From the NCBI RefSeq assembly GCF_002150505.1, contig NZ_MSSV01000003.1, positions 1 to 64,000 of the forward strand: a stretch of DNA of 64,000 bases, read 5' to 3'. The notes below the pieces were generated by a model that saw only the letters and a program-made list of their open reading frames with translations, was not told the origin of the DNA and ran no database searches. This document shows, piece by piece, positions 26,113-33,514 of the stretch (position 1 is its first letter; each line of letters opens with the position of its first letter). A program made the position numbers and the translations under genes. This DNA is from Algoriphagus ratkowskyi (GTDB taxonomy: Bacteria > Bacteroidota > Bacteroidia > Cytophagales > Cyclobacteriaceae).

Positions 26113-26144
26113 CAAACTTAAAACCGAATTTTCAGACTTACAAT
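26113..26144 (-). promoter_or_regulatory. Promoter of the ilv-leu operon
   Basis: On the minus strand ATTG (26141-26144), 20 bases and TAAGTTTG (26113-26120) match the Bacteroidota -33/-7 pattern. Transcription should begin near 26106-26108, giving a leader of about 180 bases that holds the leader peptide and attenuator. The region from about 26145 to 26459 is AT-rich and shows no further feature. Confidence 0.7.
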
Positions 26145-26459
26145 ATTTAATTTTACAAATTTCAACTTTGCCCGATAAAATATGTATGTAGAATTTATTT
26201 TTACCAAATATAAATTCCATAATACATCATATTACCCCTAGTTTTCAGCAAATGATTTGTTGAATATTTCGATTTTCAAAATTTTGTATTGAATTCCACT
26301 TTTTTCAAAATTTAACAAAAGTTATTCTCTTTTTTTTAATAAGAAAAATGATATATGACATTTACTTCAAAAAATACAAGATTTTTTGCCAAATTCTCAA
26401 TGGGATATTACTTCAAATCACCTGATTTTTTCTCTATTTTTGACTAAAATTTCAATACA

Positions 26460-27269
26460 ATGATTTCATTTCCAAACGCTAAGATAAACTTAGGTCTACA
26501 CATCACCGCCAAAAGAAAGAATGGATTCCACACCATCGAAAGCTGTATGGTCCCAATTCCTTTGTTGGATGGGCTGGAAATGATCGTCAGCACCAAAAAA
26601 ACATCTTTTGAAAGTACTGGCCTCGAAATACCAGGGAACGCGAAGGACAACTTAATATTTAAAGCTTATCAGCTTTTGAAGAAAGACTTCCCCAGTCTGC
26701 CAGAAGTAAGTATACACCTACACAAAAATATCCCAATGGGAGCTGGATTAGGAGGCGGATCTGCTGATGCAGCGTTTGCGCTGAATCTGATGAATAATCT
26801 GTTTGATCTAATATTAGATGATTTTTTCTTGGAAGAATATGCTGCTGAACTAGGAAGCGATTGTCCCTTCTTCATTGAAAACACACCGAAAATAGCAAGA
26901 GGAAGAGGTGAGATTTTAGAACCTGTGATATTAGACTTGACCGGGACTTATCTGGTCTTGATCAATCCTGGAATCCATATTGGTACCAAAGAGGCCTATG
27001 CTGGGGTCACGCCAGCTGCGCCAAAAGTAAAACTAGAGGATGTTTTAGCTGATCGAAACAGATGGAAGAATGAGCTAGTGAATGACTTTGAAGCAAGCAT
27101 ATTTCCTAATCATCCCGAGATAGCAGCGATTAAAGAGAGACTCTATGACCATGGTGCTTATTACGCTGCTATGTCAGGGTCAGGTTCCTCAGTGTTCGGG
27201 CTTTTTGAGGACAAACCTACTTCAATTGAATGGAATAAGGGTTGTTTTATGTTTGAGACAGTATTATAA
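26460..27269 (+). CDS. ispE: 4-diphosphocytidyl-2-C-methyl-D-erythritol kinase
   Basis: This 269-residue GHMP kinase phosphorylates CDP-methylerythritol in the non-mevalonate isoprenoid pathway. Seen are SFPNAKINLGLHITAKRKNGFHTIE at the N-terminus (substrate loop), the ATP-binding glycine loop PMGAGLGGGSADAAFALN near residue 92, LGSDCPFFIENTP with the catalytic Asp, and YAAMSGSGSSVFGLF near the C-terminus. It is divergent from the ilv-leu operon. It ends 70 bases before the toxin-antitoxin pair. TATTTTTG at 26435-26442 may be its -7 box, without a clear -33 partner. Confidence 0.95.
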   Translation: MISFPNAKINLGLHITAKRKNGFHTIESCMVPIPLLDGLEMIVSTKKTSFESTGLEIPGNAKDNLIFKAYQLLKKDFPSLPEVSIHLHKNIPMGAGLGGGSADAAFALNLMNNLFDLILDDFFLEEYAAELGSDCPFFIENTPKIARGRGEILEPVILDLTGTYLVLINPGIHIGTKEAYAGVTPAAPKVKLEDVLADRNRWKNELVNDFEASIFPNHPEIAAIKERLYDHGAYYAAMSGSGSSVFGLFEDKPTSIEWNKGCFMFETVL

Positions 27270-27288
27270 TTTACTTAAAATAAGAGAG

Positions 27289-27334
27289 TTGTATTTTGTA
27301 TTTATTTTTTATATTTGTAAATCATAAATATAAA
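27289..27334 (+). promoter_or_regulatory. Promoter with overlapping palindromic operator for the mazEF-type pair
   Basis: TTG (27289-27291), 18 bases and TATATTTG (27310-27317) form a near-consensus promoter. The -7 box lies within a perfect inverted repeat, TTTATATTT (27308-27316) and AAATATAAA (27326-27334), ending 5 bases before the antitoxin ATG. Ribbon-helix-helix antitoxins usually bind such palindromes to repress their own operon; that use is inference. Confidence 0.5.
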
Positions 27335-27339
27335 ACGCA

Positions 27340-27582
27340 ATGGCAACTTTCACTAGTACACTTCCAGACGACCTCCTACAGAGACTCGCCGATTATGCTA
27401 AAAAGCTTTCTCTTCCAAAGAATAAATTGATGGAAAATGCGCTGAATCTCTATTTAGACCATCTCAAAAGAGCTGAATATGTCAAATCCTATAGACAGGC
27501 AGCTCAGGATGATGATATTCTAATGGTAGCTGAAGAAGGAATGGGAGATTACCTAAAGCAAATCGAAGATGCGGCAAGGTGA
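27340..27582 (+). CDS. Ribbon-helix-helix antitoxin (MazE-like)
   Basis: This 80-residue protein begins with a ribbon-helix-helix DNA-binding pattern: the strand ATFTSTLPDDLLQRLADYAK, then helix LSLPKNKLMENALNLYLDHL. The C-terminal part, YRQAAQDDDILMVAEEGMGDYL, is acidic and probably wraps the toxin. It is followed by the toxin gene with a 14-base overlap, the normal antitoxin-first order. It should neutralise the toxin and repress the operon through the palindrome at 27308-27334. Confidence 0.85.
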   Translation: MATFTSTLPDDLLQRLADYAKKLSLPKNKLMENALNLYLDHLKRAEYVKSYRQAAQDDDILMVAEEGMGDYLKQIEDAAR

Positions 27583-27901
27583 TATCTGGATGTTTGATCT
27601 GAATCCTGTGATAGGTTCAGAGCAATCAGGGAGAAGACCAGTGGTGATCCTCAGTGGGAATCTCATGAACAAATTCCTGCAAGTAGTGATCACTGCTCCG
27701 CTTACTTCCAAAATCAAAAACTATCAGGGCAATCCAATTTTGGAACCGGCTCATAAAAATGGGCTGAAGGTGGAGTCCGAACTGATGGTTTTTCATATCA
27801 GGTCAATTTCAAAAGATCGGCTGATCGAAAAAATCGGAGAAATATCGCCTGAGCAATTGAAGCAGGCATTGGCGACTTTGACTGATATTACCACTTTATA
27901 A
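27569..27901 (+). CDS. mazF: MazF/PemK-type endoribonuclease toxin
   Basis: This 110-residue protein has the PemK/MazF fold: RQGDIWMFDLNPVIGSEQSGRRPVVILSG at the N-terminus, with the Arg-Arg-Pro and later Thr/Ser region (VVITAPLTSKIKNYQGNPIL) that make up the active site, and the end IEKIGEISPEQLKQALATLTDI. Such toxins cut mRNA at short sequences when the antitoxin is degraded. It overlaps the antitoxin gene by 14 bases, suggesting coupled translation. Its stop lies 5 bases before a decayed copy of the EamA gene end. Confidence 0.92.
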   Translation: MRQGDIWMFDLNPVIGSEQSGRRPVVILSGNLMNKFLQVVITAPLTSKIKNYQGNPILEPAHKNGLKVESELMVFHIRSISKDRLIEKIGEISPEQLKQALATLTDITTL

Positions 27902-27906
27902 AAAAA

Positions 27907-27954
27907 TCAACCCAAAGTCCTCACCGGCTTTCTCCTTTTATCCCAGTAATTGAC
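27907..27954 (-). pseudogene. Remnant of the EamA transporter 3' end
   Basis: Read on the minus strand it encodes VNYWDKRRKPVRTLG and a stop, against LNYWNKRRKPVRPLG and a stop at the end of the intact gene (29142). Similarity stops outside this stretch. It is a direct repeat about 1.24 kb left of the true gene end. Confidence 0.85.
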
Positions 27955-27971
27955 TTTAAGTAAAAGTAAAA

Positions 27972-28005
27972 AGAAAGGGTAGTCAAATTATGGACTACCC
28001 TTTCT
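27972..28005. terminator. Terminator after the small outer-membrane protein gene
   Basis: AGAAAGGGTAGTC (27972-27984) pairs perfectly over 13 bases with 27993-28005 around an 8-base loop. On the minus strand it is followed by a T-rich stretch and lies 2 bases past the stop of the gene ending at 28008. Confidence 0.85.
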
Positions 28006-28007
28006 GA

Positions 28008-28553
28008 CTAATTTTTAGAATTCGGTGAAAAGGCTATTCCAATTCCATTTCTCCAAAATCCTGGACCTGTAAGGAAATCTAAATCATAAGTAAAATAAAA
28101 TCGAACTCCACCTAATGTGGCCGGAACTATAATTTTTCCATTTGCCCCAAAGCTAGGGCCATTATTTACTCCACTACTCTTTAGAGGTTGATGAATGGCT
28201 ATACCAGGGCCAAAGTAAAGAAAGCTGTCACCAATAGGAAAAATCTTCAATAAGTAATTAGCTTGCCCCTTAAGGCTAAAGCCCTCATAATTATTTATTC
28301 TTAATTCTTTCGGAGTATGCTTACTCAGGTAATTAAGATCTAAATCAAAGGTCATCCTTCCCAAATTTGAATCTTTGAAAACTCCATAGCCTACATAGCC
28401 TCCATATTGAGCCGGACTTTCAGATTTTGGGGTATTGACTTGACTTAAATATCCAAGCTTTACCTGAAAGTCAAACTTGTTTTCCTGTCCATATCCCCCA
28501 GAAATACTTGCAAAGACGGAAATCAAGAAAATAAGGACCCTAATTGATCTCAT
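28008..28553 (-). CDS. Small secreted, probably outer-membrane beta-barrel protein
   Basis: The call covers 181 residues; the start is the ATG at 28553, which overlaps the stop of the upstream frame as TGATG. A signal peptide (MRSIRVLIFLISVFASISGGYGQ) leads into alternating beta strands: FDFQVKLGYLSQ, YGGYVGYGVF, MTFDLDLNYLSK, FLYFGPGIAI, GVRFYFTYDLDFL and a last strand GIGIAFSP, the pattern of a small barrel. No family was recognised. It lies inside the block bounded by the EamA remnant and the true EamA end. Confidence 0.65.
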   Translation of the reverse strand: MRSIRVLIFLISVFASISGGYGQENKFDFQVKLGYLSQVNTPKSESPAQYGGYVGYGVFKDSNLGRMTFDLDLNYLSKHTPKELRINNYEGFSLKGQANYLLKIFPIGDSFLYFGPGIAIHQPLKSSGVNNGPSFGANGKIIVPATLGGVRFYFTYDLDFLTGPGFWRNGIGIAFSPNSKN

Positions 28554-28937
28554 CACAATTGAATTTGAGGCACTAAATAAAACTGAAACCTTCCAAACCG
28601 CTCAATTCCATAATTTACACCTTGATAAGTTCTTTGACCAAATCCTTTATCACTAAAAGGGTTGTTGATGGTGCTGCATTTATTAAAGGTTTGAGCGAAA
28701 TGTATTTGATAATATGCAACTTTTCCTACAGTTGCAAATAGTTCAGCTCTTGCATTTGGATCTTGAAATACTTGCCCAATGGGTCAAGTGCTTTAATTTT
28801 GACTCATATTCGGGAACTTTGGATACGTATAGTTCTTCAACTTGGTCATCCAATGCCTGAATACCATCAGGGATTTCTTGACAGGATGTGATTCCCAGCA
28901 AAAAAATCAAGAGAGAGAGAGAAAGAGATTCTCTCAT
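28553..28937 (-). pseudogene. Frameshifted lipoprotein gene
   Basis: The first frame starts at 28937 with a lipoprotein signal (MRESLSLSLLIFLLGITSCQ) and stops early at 28743. The next frame carries on in good coding style from QDPNARAELFATVGKVAYYQ to FGRFQFYLVPQIQL and stops at 28553, overlapping the start of the next gene as TGATG. Total length is one base more than a multiple of three, so a single extra base near 28763-28783 explains it. Restored, it would be about 127 residues. This is either a real mutation or a sequencing error. The family is unknown. Confidence 0.75.
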
Positions 28938-29141
28938 GGAAAAATTTTGTTTTTAAAAGTTTCATGTTATTTATATTTAAAGAGTTATGTCACAATTTTA
29001 ATCAAAAATATTATAATCCTAACTTAAACGTTCAAACTTTTTTAAACAAAAACAGAAGGCCTATTTTTTTAATTCAAAACCTGTTTTAATCGGAATCTTG
29101 TTGCTGATTCTAGATGATTTTGGAAGTAAGAGAGATTACGA

Positions 29142-30050
29142 TCACCCCAGCGGCCTCACTGGCTTTCTCCTTTTATTCCAATAATTCAAAACCGGATAAG
29201 TCAGTACTGACACCAGAATAATTCCTGTACCAAGATAAAATTGAGGCGTCATTTTTTCACTTTCGCCAAAAATCAAAACAGCCAACACAATGCCATAGAC
29301 TGGCTCAAGGTTCACCGTCAGATTAATTGTAAAAACAGATAGCCTTTTCATCAACTCTACAGAAACTGAAAACGCATATACTGTGCAAATTCCCCCTAAT
29401 ATAAAAAGCCAGAACCAATCGTAACCAACCCAAGAGAGTTGCAGACCTTCATCTGTCATAAAGTTGGAATAGATAGGCATAAAAAGCAGTGTAAATAAAC
29501 AAGCACCTGCCATTTCATAAAAAGTGATTTTGTAGGGATTGTGTTTGTGGGCTAGTTTTCCATTGAGTACAGAGAATACAGCTCCTAAAAAAGCTGAACC
29601 TAAGGCCATACTTATACCAATCCAATAACCCGACTCAAAACTGAAGATCACCAAAAGACCCGAAATCACCATTAAACCTAGTCCTACCTCATACCACTTA
29701 ATTTTAGTTCTGTTGAATAAGGGATCAACGAATGCCGTCCAGAGTGATGTTGTAGCCATTCCAGCCAAGCAAACTGATGCCGTAGAAATTCTAGCCGACC
29801 AAAAAAACAATATCCAGTGCATCGCAATTACAAAACCTACACCAGTGACTTTCATCATATCTGGAAAAGTCAATAAAAGGTTTTTCCTTTGCAACATAAA
29901 AAGTGCTGCAACTCCTAGAGATGCGATCAAGGTTCTATAGAAAACCAACTCGATCGCAGGCAAACTGATCAACAAACCCAGAATGGCAGTGAATCCCCAT
30001 ATGAGCACAATCAAATGGAGCATCAAATAATCTTTGATCGTAGCGTTCAT
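29142..30050 (-). CDS. EamA/DMT superfamily transporter
   Basis: This 302-residue membrane protein has ten predicted helices in two EamA repeats. The first opens with DYLMLHLIVLIWGFTAILGLLISLPAIELVFYRTLIASLGVAAL; the second includes GISMALGSAFLGAVFSVLNGKLAH and ends with LTVNLEPVYGIVLAVLIFGE, the usual repeat signature. Members export metabolites such as amino acids or purines; the substrate is unknown. Its ATG directly follows the stop of the LptF/G-type gene, so the two are co-transcribed with tgt. A decayed copy of its last 15 codons lies at 27907-27954. Confidence 0.92.
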   Translation of the reverse strand: MNATIKDYLMLHLIVLIWGFTAILGLLISLPAIELVFYRTLIASLGVAALFMLQRKNLLLTFPDMMKVTGVGFVIAMHWILFFWSARISTASVCLAGMATTSLWTAFVDPLFNRTKIKWYEVGLGLMVISGLLVIFSFESGYWIGISMALGSAFLGAVFSVLNGKLAHKHNPYKITFYEMAGACLFTLLFMPIYSNFMTDEGLQLSWVGYDWFWLFILGGICTVYAFSVSVELMKRLSVFTINLTVNLEPVYGIVLAVLIFGESEKMTPQFYLGTGIILVSVLTYPVLNYWNKRRKPVRPLG

Positions 30051-31124
30051 TTATCGGGGGACCGTTTTGTAAAGCAAAAGCCCAGTTACACCAAAAATTA
30101 TGTTGGGTAACCACACTGCGAAAATTGGATACTCCGTTCCGTTCTCTGCAAATGTTCTGGAAAGAATAAACAATATGATGTAAACAAAAGCGAGCAAGAA
30201 ACCCATCGCGATCTGAAATCCAGACCCTCCACGGGTCTTTCTTGCGGACATTATCACACCGATAAATGTCAATATTATCGCTGCGAATGGCGACATAAAT
30301 CGAACATACCGCTCAATCTTATAGAAACCCACATTATCGGCTCCTCGGCCTTCTAAGACTTTGATTTGCCTACTTAATTCAGGAAGCTTTAATGTTTCGT
30401 GATGTTTCTCTGGCAGGTTAAAATCCTCTGGGCGAATAGAAAGTATCGTATCACGTTCTTGACCCATGGTATATATTTCTTCGCGATCTTGTAGCTCACG
30501 TAGCCTCCAATTATGGAGAGTCCACACCATTTTAGCTGTATCCCATTCAATCCTGTCTGCAGACAGCTTGGCTAGCAATTCACCATCTTGGATGGTCTCC
30601 AAGGTGAAACTATGTCCCGTATTCCCGGTTTTAAAAAACCGACTAATGTAGGCAAAGGAATTGGTACCGACTTGTATATGAACGTTTGATTCAGACGAAG
30701 TCTTTTCCTTATCCAAGTAGGTTATTCGGAACTCGGTCACTCCAGCAGTTGCTCCAGGCAATACCCATCCATTTAACAAAAAACTAGCCCCGCCAATCAT
30801 GCTAGCAGCAAAAAGAAAAGGCCGTAGCATTCTCATGAAACTTACTCCACTACTCAGAATAGCTATGATCTCTGTTCTTCCAGCCATTTTGGAAGTGATA
30901 AAAATAACCGTAATAAAGACTGTGATCGGAGTGAGAAGGTTATTCAAATACAAACCATAGTTGATCATATACTTGAAAATCTGGCCAGAAGGGACATCAT
31001 TCCTGATATAAGTATCGTTCTTTTCTGTAAAATCCAAAACCAAAACCACAAGGATCAGCATGACCACCACGAAGAAGTAGGTCTTGAGAAAATCCTTGAT
31101 GATCAGTTTGTCGATTATCTTCAT
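30051..31124 (-). CDS. LptF/LptG family permease
   Basis: This 357-residue inner-membrane protein belongs to the YjgP/YjgQ family, subunits of the lipopolysaccharide extractor LptB2FG. Three helices lead (KTYFFVVVMLILVVLVLDF, then YLNNLLTPITVFITVIFITSKMAGRTEIIAILSSG and the next near residue 100), a periplasmic beta-jellyroll lies between about 120 and 260, and three helices close with FAAIILTFIGVIMSARKTRGG and GFLLAFVYIILFILSRTFAENG. Whether it is F or G cannot be told; the partner is elsewhere. It follows tgt after 1 base. Confidence 0.92.
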   Translation of the reverse strand: MKIIDKLIIKDFLKTYFFVVVMLILVVLVLDFTEKNDTYIRNDVPSGQIFKYMINYGLYLNNLLTPITVFITVIFITSKMAGRTEIIAILSSGVSFMRMLRPFLFAASMIGGASFLLNGWVLPGATAGVTEFRITYLDKEKTSSESNVHIQVGTNSFAYISRFFKTGNTGHSFTLETIQDGELLAKLSADRIEWDTAKMVWTLHNWRLRELQDREEIYTMGQERDTILSIRPEDFNLPEKHHETLKLPELSRQIKVLEGRGADNVGFYKIERYVRFMSPFAAIILTFIGVIMSARKTRGGSGFQIAMGFLLAFVYIILFILSRTFAENGTEYPIFAVWLPNIIFGVTGLLLYKTVPR

Positions 31125-31125
31125 A

Positions 31126-32256
31126 TTAGAGTCTTGTGCTCACTTTTTTCACCATTTGATCTTTCCAAACGGCAAAATCACCTGCTAGGATATGCTCTCT
31201 AGCTTGGCCAACCAGCCAAAGGTAAAAACTCAAGTTATGAATACTGGCAATTTGCGCAGCCAAAATCTCCTTGCTGATCGTCAAATGCCTTAAGTATGCT
31301 TTACTATAAAAAGTGCTTACATACCCTCCGATGGCAGGATCTATTCCTGAGAAGTCATCTTTCCACTTCTCATTACGGATGTTAATAAATCCCTCAGAAG
31401 TGAAAAGCATGCCGTTTCGAGCATTTCGGGTTGGCATCACGCAGTCAAACATATCCACGCCAAGCGCAATACACTCCAGAATATTAGCTGGCGTACCCAC
31501 GCCCATAAGGTACCGAGGCTTGTCTTTGGGTAAAATATCCGTTACTAATTCTGTCATCTCATACATCATCTCAGCAGGTTCCCCCACAGATAGTCCGCCT
31601 ATAGCATTTCCTTGTTGATTAGTCGAAGCGATAAATTCTGCACTTTGCTTCCGCAAATCCTTATATACAGATCCTTGCACGATAGGGAAAAGAGTCTGAT
31701 TATACCCATACTTTCCTTCTGTCTCATCAAATCTACCAACACATCGCGTCAACCAGCGGTGAGTCATTTCCATAGAATTCCTCGCATAGCCATACTCACA
31801 TGGATACGGAGTGCACTCATCAAAAGCCATGACGATATCAGCACCGATGGTCCGTTGAATATCCATGACATTCTCTGGAGTGAAATGATGCTTCGAGCCA
31901 TCAATATGAGACTTGAACATCACTCCATCTTCTTTGATTTTGCGAGTTCCCGAAAGCGAGAACACTTGATATCCACCGCTATCAGTCAAGATTGGTTTCT
32001 CCCAACCATTGAATTTGTGAAGACCTCCGGCCTTTTCCAGCACGTCTAGACCTGGTCTCAAGTACAAGTGATAGGTATTCCCAAGGATTATCTGTGCCTT
32101 AATATCCTGATCTAATTCCCGCTGGTGTACTGCCTTCACAGAACCTGCAGTACCCACTGGCATAAAAATAGGTGTTTGGATTTCGCCGTGATCAGTTTTT
32201 ACTACACCTGCTCTGGCTTTGCTTTTGGAATCACTGTACTCTAAGGTAAACTTCAT
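31126..32256 (-). CDS. tgt: tRNA-guanine transglycosylase, without the usual zinc cysteines
   Basis: The call covers 376 residues. The start MKFTLEYSDSKSKARAG at 32256 is preferred over an upstream Met nine codons earlier. The enzyme exchanges guanine-34 for preQ1 in tRNAs with GUN anticodons. The barrel shows DSGGYQVFSL (catalytic Asp region), DIVMAFDECTPYP, GGLSVGEPAEMMYEM, YLMGVGTPANILE and FDCVMPTRNARNGMLFT. In most bacterial enzymes a C-x-C-x2-C plus His zinc site follows; here the segment reads DPAIGGYVSTFYSKAYLRHL, with the His kept and all three Cys gone. It heads the operon with the permease and transporter genes. Confidence 0.95.
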   Translation of the reverse strand: MKFTLEYSDSKSKARAGVVKTDHGEIQTPIFMPVGTAGSVKAVHQRELDQDIKAQIILGNTYHLYLRPGLDVLEKAGGLHKFNGWEKPILTDSGGYQVFSLSGTRKIKEDGVMFKSHIDGSKHHFTPENVMDIQRTIGADIVMAFDECTPYPCEYGYARNSMEMTHRWLTRCVGRFDETEGKYGYNQTLFPIVQGSVYKDLRKQSAEFIASTNQQGNAIGGLSVGEPAEMMYEMTELVTDILPKDKPRYLMGVGTPANILECIALGVDMFDCVMPTRNARNGMLFTSEGFINIRNEKWKDDFSGIDPAIGGYVSTFYSKAYLRHLTISKEILAAQIASIHNLSFYLWLVGQAREHILAGDFAVWKDQMVKKVSTRL

Positions 32257-32377
32257 ATCGCTAATGGGTTGCTGGAGAGGCATTCTACAGATTGTATCAT
32301 TCAGCCCACAAAAATATACGCTTATTCTTAAATGGTTTGCTGAATTTGATTTTATATTTGCTCAGCAAAAACGACCT

Positions 32378-33514
32378 ATGGGCCTATTTCTACTTTGGTT
32401 TTTCTTCGGAATTGGGATACTTGTCCAAGTTATATACCTCTTGGTTATTTTTGGAAAAACGGCCTTTTACACTGGTAGTAAATCTAAATCTTCTTCGGAA
32501 AACGAAGAAGGTGTGACTGTGGTGATTTGTGCTCACAACGAATTCTCGAATCTCAAAACGCTCATCCCTAAGCTTTTCGAACAAGATTACCCGCTCTTCG
32601 ATGTCATGGTAGTCAATGATCGATCCTCGGATAGCACCAGGAGACTGCTGGAGAAAATGATGGAGAGTTTCCCCAAACTTCGTTCCGTCACGATCAAATA
32701 TACACCTCCTCACGTCACTGCTAAGAAGTTTGCACTCACCTTGGGGATCAAAGTAGCTAAACATGATGTCATGCTGCTTACGGATGCAGATTGCTTACCA
32801 GAATCGGATCAATGGATCAGAAAAATGACTGAACCCATACGAAATCAAGGAAAAACTTTCGCAGTGGGATTCTCAGGATATGAGCAAAAACCTGGTTTCT
32901 TGAACAATTGGATTCAGTTTGAGACATTGTTGACAGCACTGTATTATATGTCATTTGGACTTTGGAAACGTCCTTTTATGGCTGTGGGCAGAAATCTCAG
33001 CTATCGTAGGAGCTTCTTTATGGACGTGAAAGCCTTTAAAAACCTTTGGCATATAGAAGGTGGTGACGATGATCTTTTTGTCAATCTATATACGAATGGA
33101 CGGAATACTGAGATTGTGTTGGACCCTGAGGCAAACACAATTTCAAAACCTAAAGAAAACCGGAAGGATTATTTTATTCAGAAGAAAAGGCATCTACATG
33201 CTGGAAAACACTACGATGGAGAGGATAAGAGAAAGATTGGATTATACTCCTTTTCGCATGCATTATTTTGGCTTGCGGGGATAGGTTTGCTTATTTACGT
33301 CGGTTTAGACCAAAGCTGGGAACATTTTTGCGTTGTTTTTGGTATTATCGTTCTGAGGTCTGTTCTTATTACGCTTATATTCAAAGCAGCAGAGAAAAAG
33401 ATCCAAGGAACTAAACCACCAAAAAATATCTGGATACTTGACTTCTTGTATTTAGGTTACTTTTGGATTTTAGGGACTATTTCCCACCAGGCAAAAGATA
33501 TCCAATGGAAATAA
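32378..33514 (+). CDS. Membrane-anchored family 2 glycosyltransferase
   Basis: The call covers 378 residues. The start MGLFLLWFFFGIGILVQVIYLL at 32378 gives an N-terminal anchor helix; the open frame upstream overlaps tgt on the other strand and is not coding. The GT-A domain shows VTVVICAHNEFSNLKTLIP, VMVVNDRSSDSTRRLLE, VMLLTDADCLPESDQW (DxD-type metal site) and a later GGDDDLFVNLY and QKKRHLHAGKHY, typical of processive or inner-membrane GT2 enzymes. Two or three helices close the protein. A role in envelope polysaccharide or lipid glycosylation is likely. TATATTTG at 32353-32360 may be its -7 box. It overlaps the sigma factor gene by 10 bases. Confidence 0.88.
   Translation: MGLFLLWFFFGIGILVQVIYLLVIFGKTAFYTGSKSKSSSENEEGVTVVICAHNEFSNLKTLIPKLFEQDYPLFDVMVVNDRSSDSTRRLLEKMMESFPKLRSVTIKYTPPHVTAKKFALTLGIKVAKHDVMLLTDADCLPESDQWIRKMTEPIRNQGKTFAVGFSGYEQKPGFLNNWIQFETLLTALYYMSFGLWKRPFMAVGRNLSYRRSFFMDVKAFKNLWHIEGGDDDLFVNLYTNGRNTEIVLDPEANTISKPKENRKDYFIQKKRHLHAGKHYDGEDKRKIGLYSFSHALFWLAGIGLLIYVGLDQSWEHFCVVFGIIVLRSVLITLIFKAAEKKIQGTKPPKNIWILDFLYLGYFWILGTISHQAKDIQWK

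Noticed and set aside
25926..26150. T-box or metabolite riboswitch upstream of ilvD
   Set aside because: No T-box sequence or specifier stem is visible; the V/I/L-rich ORF next to the A/B/C segments explains the region better.
32219..32377. Longer N-terminus for the glycosyltransferase
   Set aside because: It overlaps the 5' part of tgt on the other strand; the membrane anchor starts cleanly at 32378.
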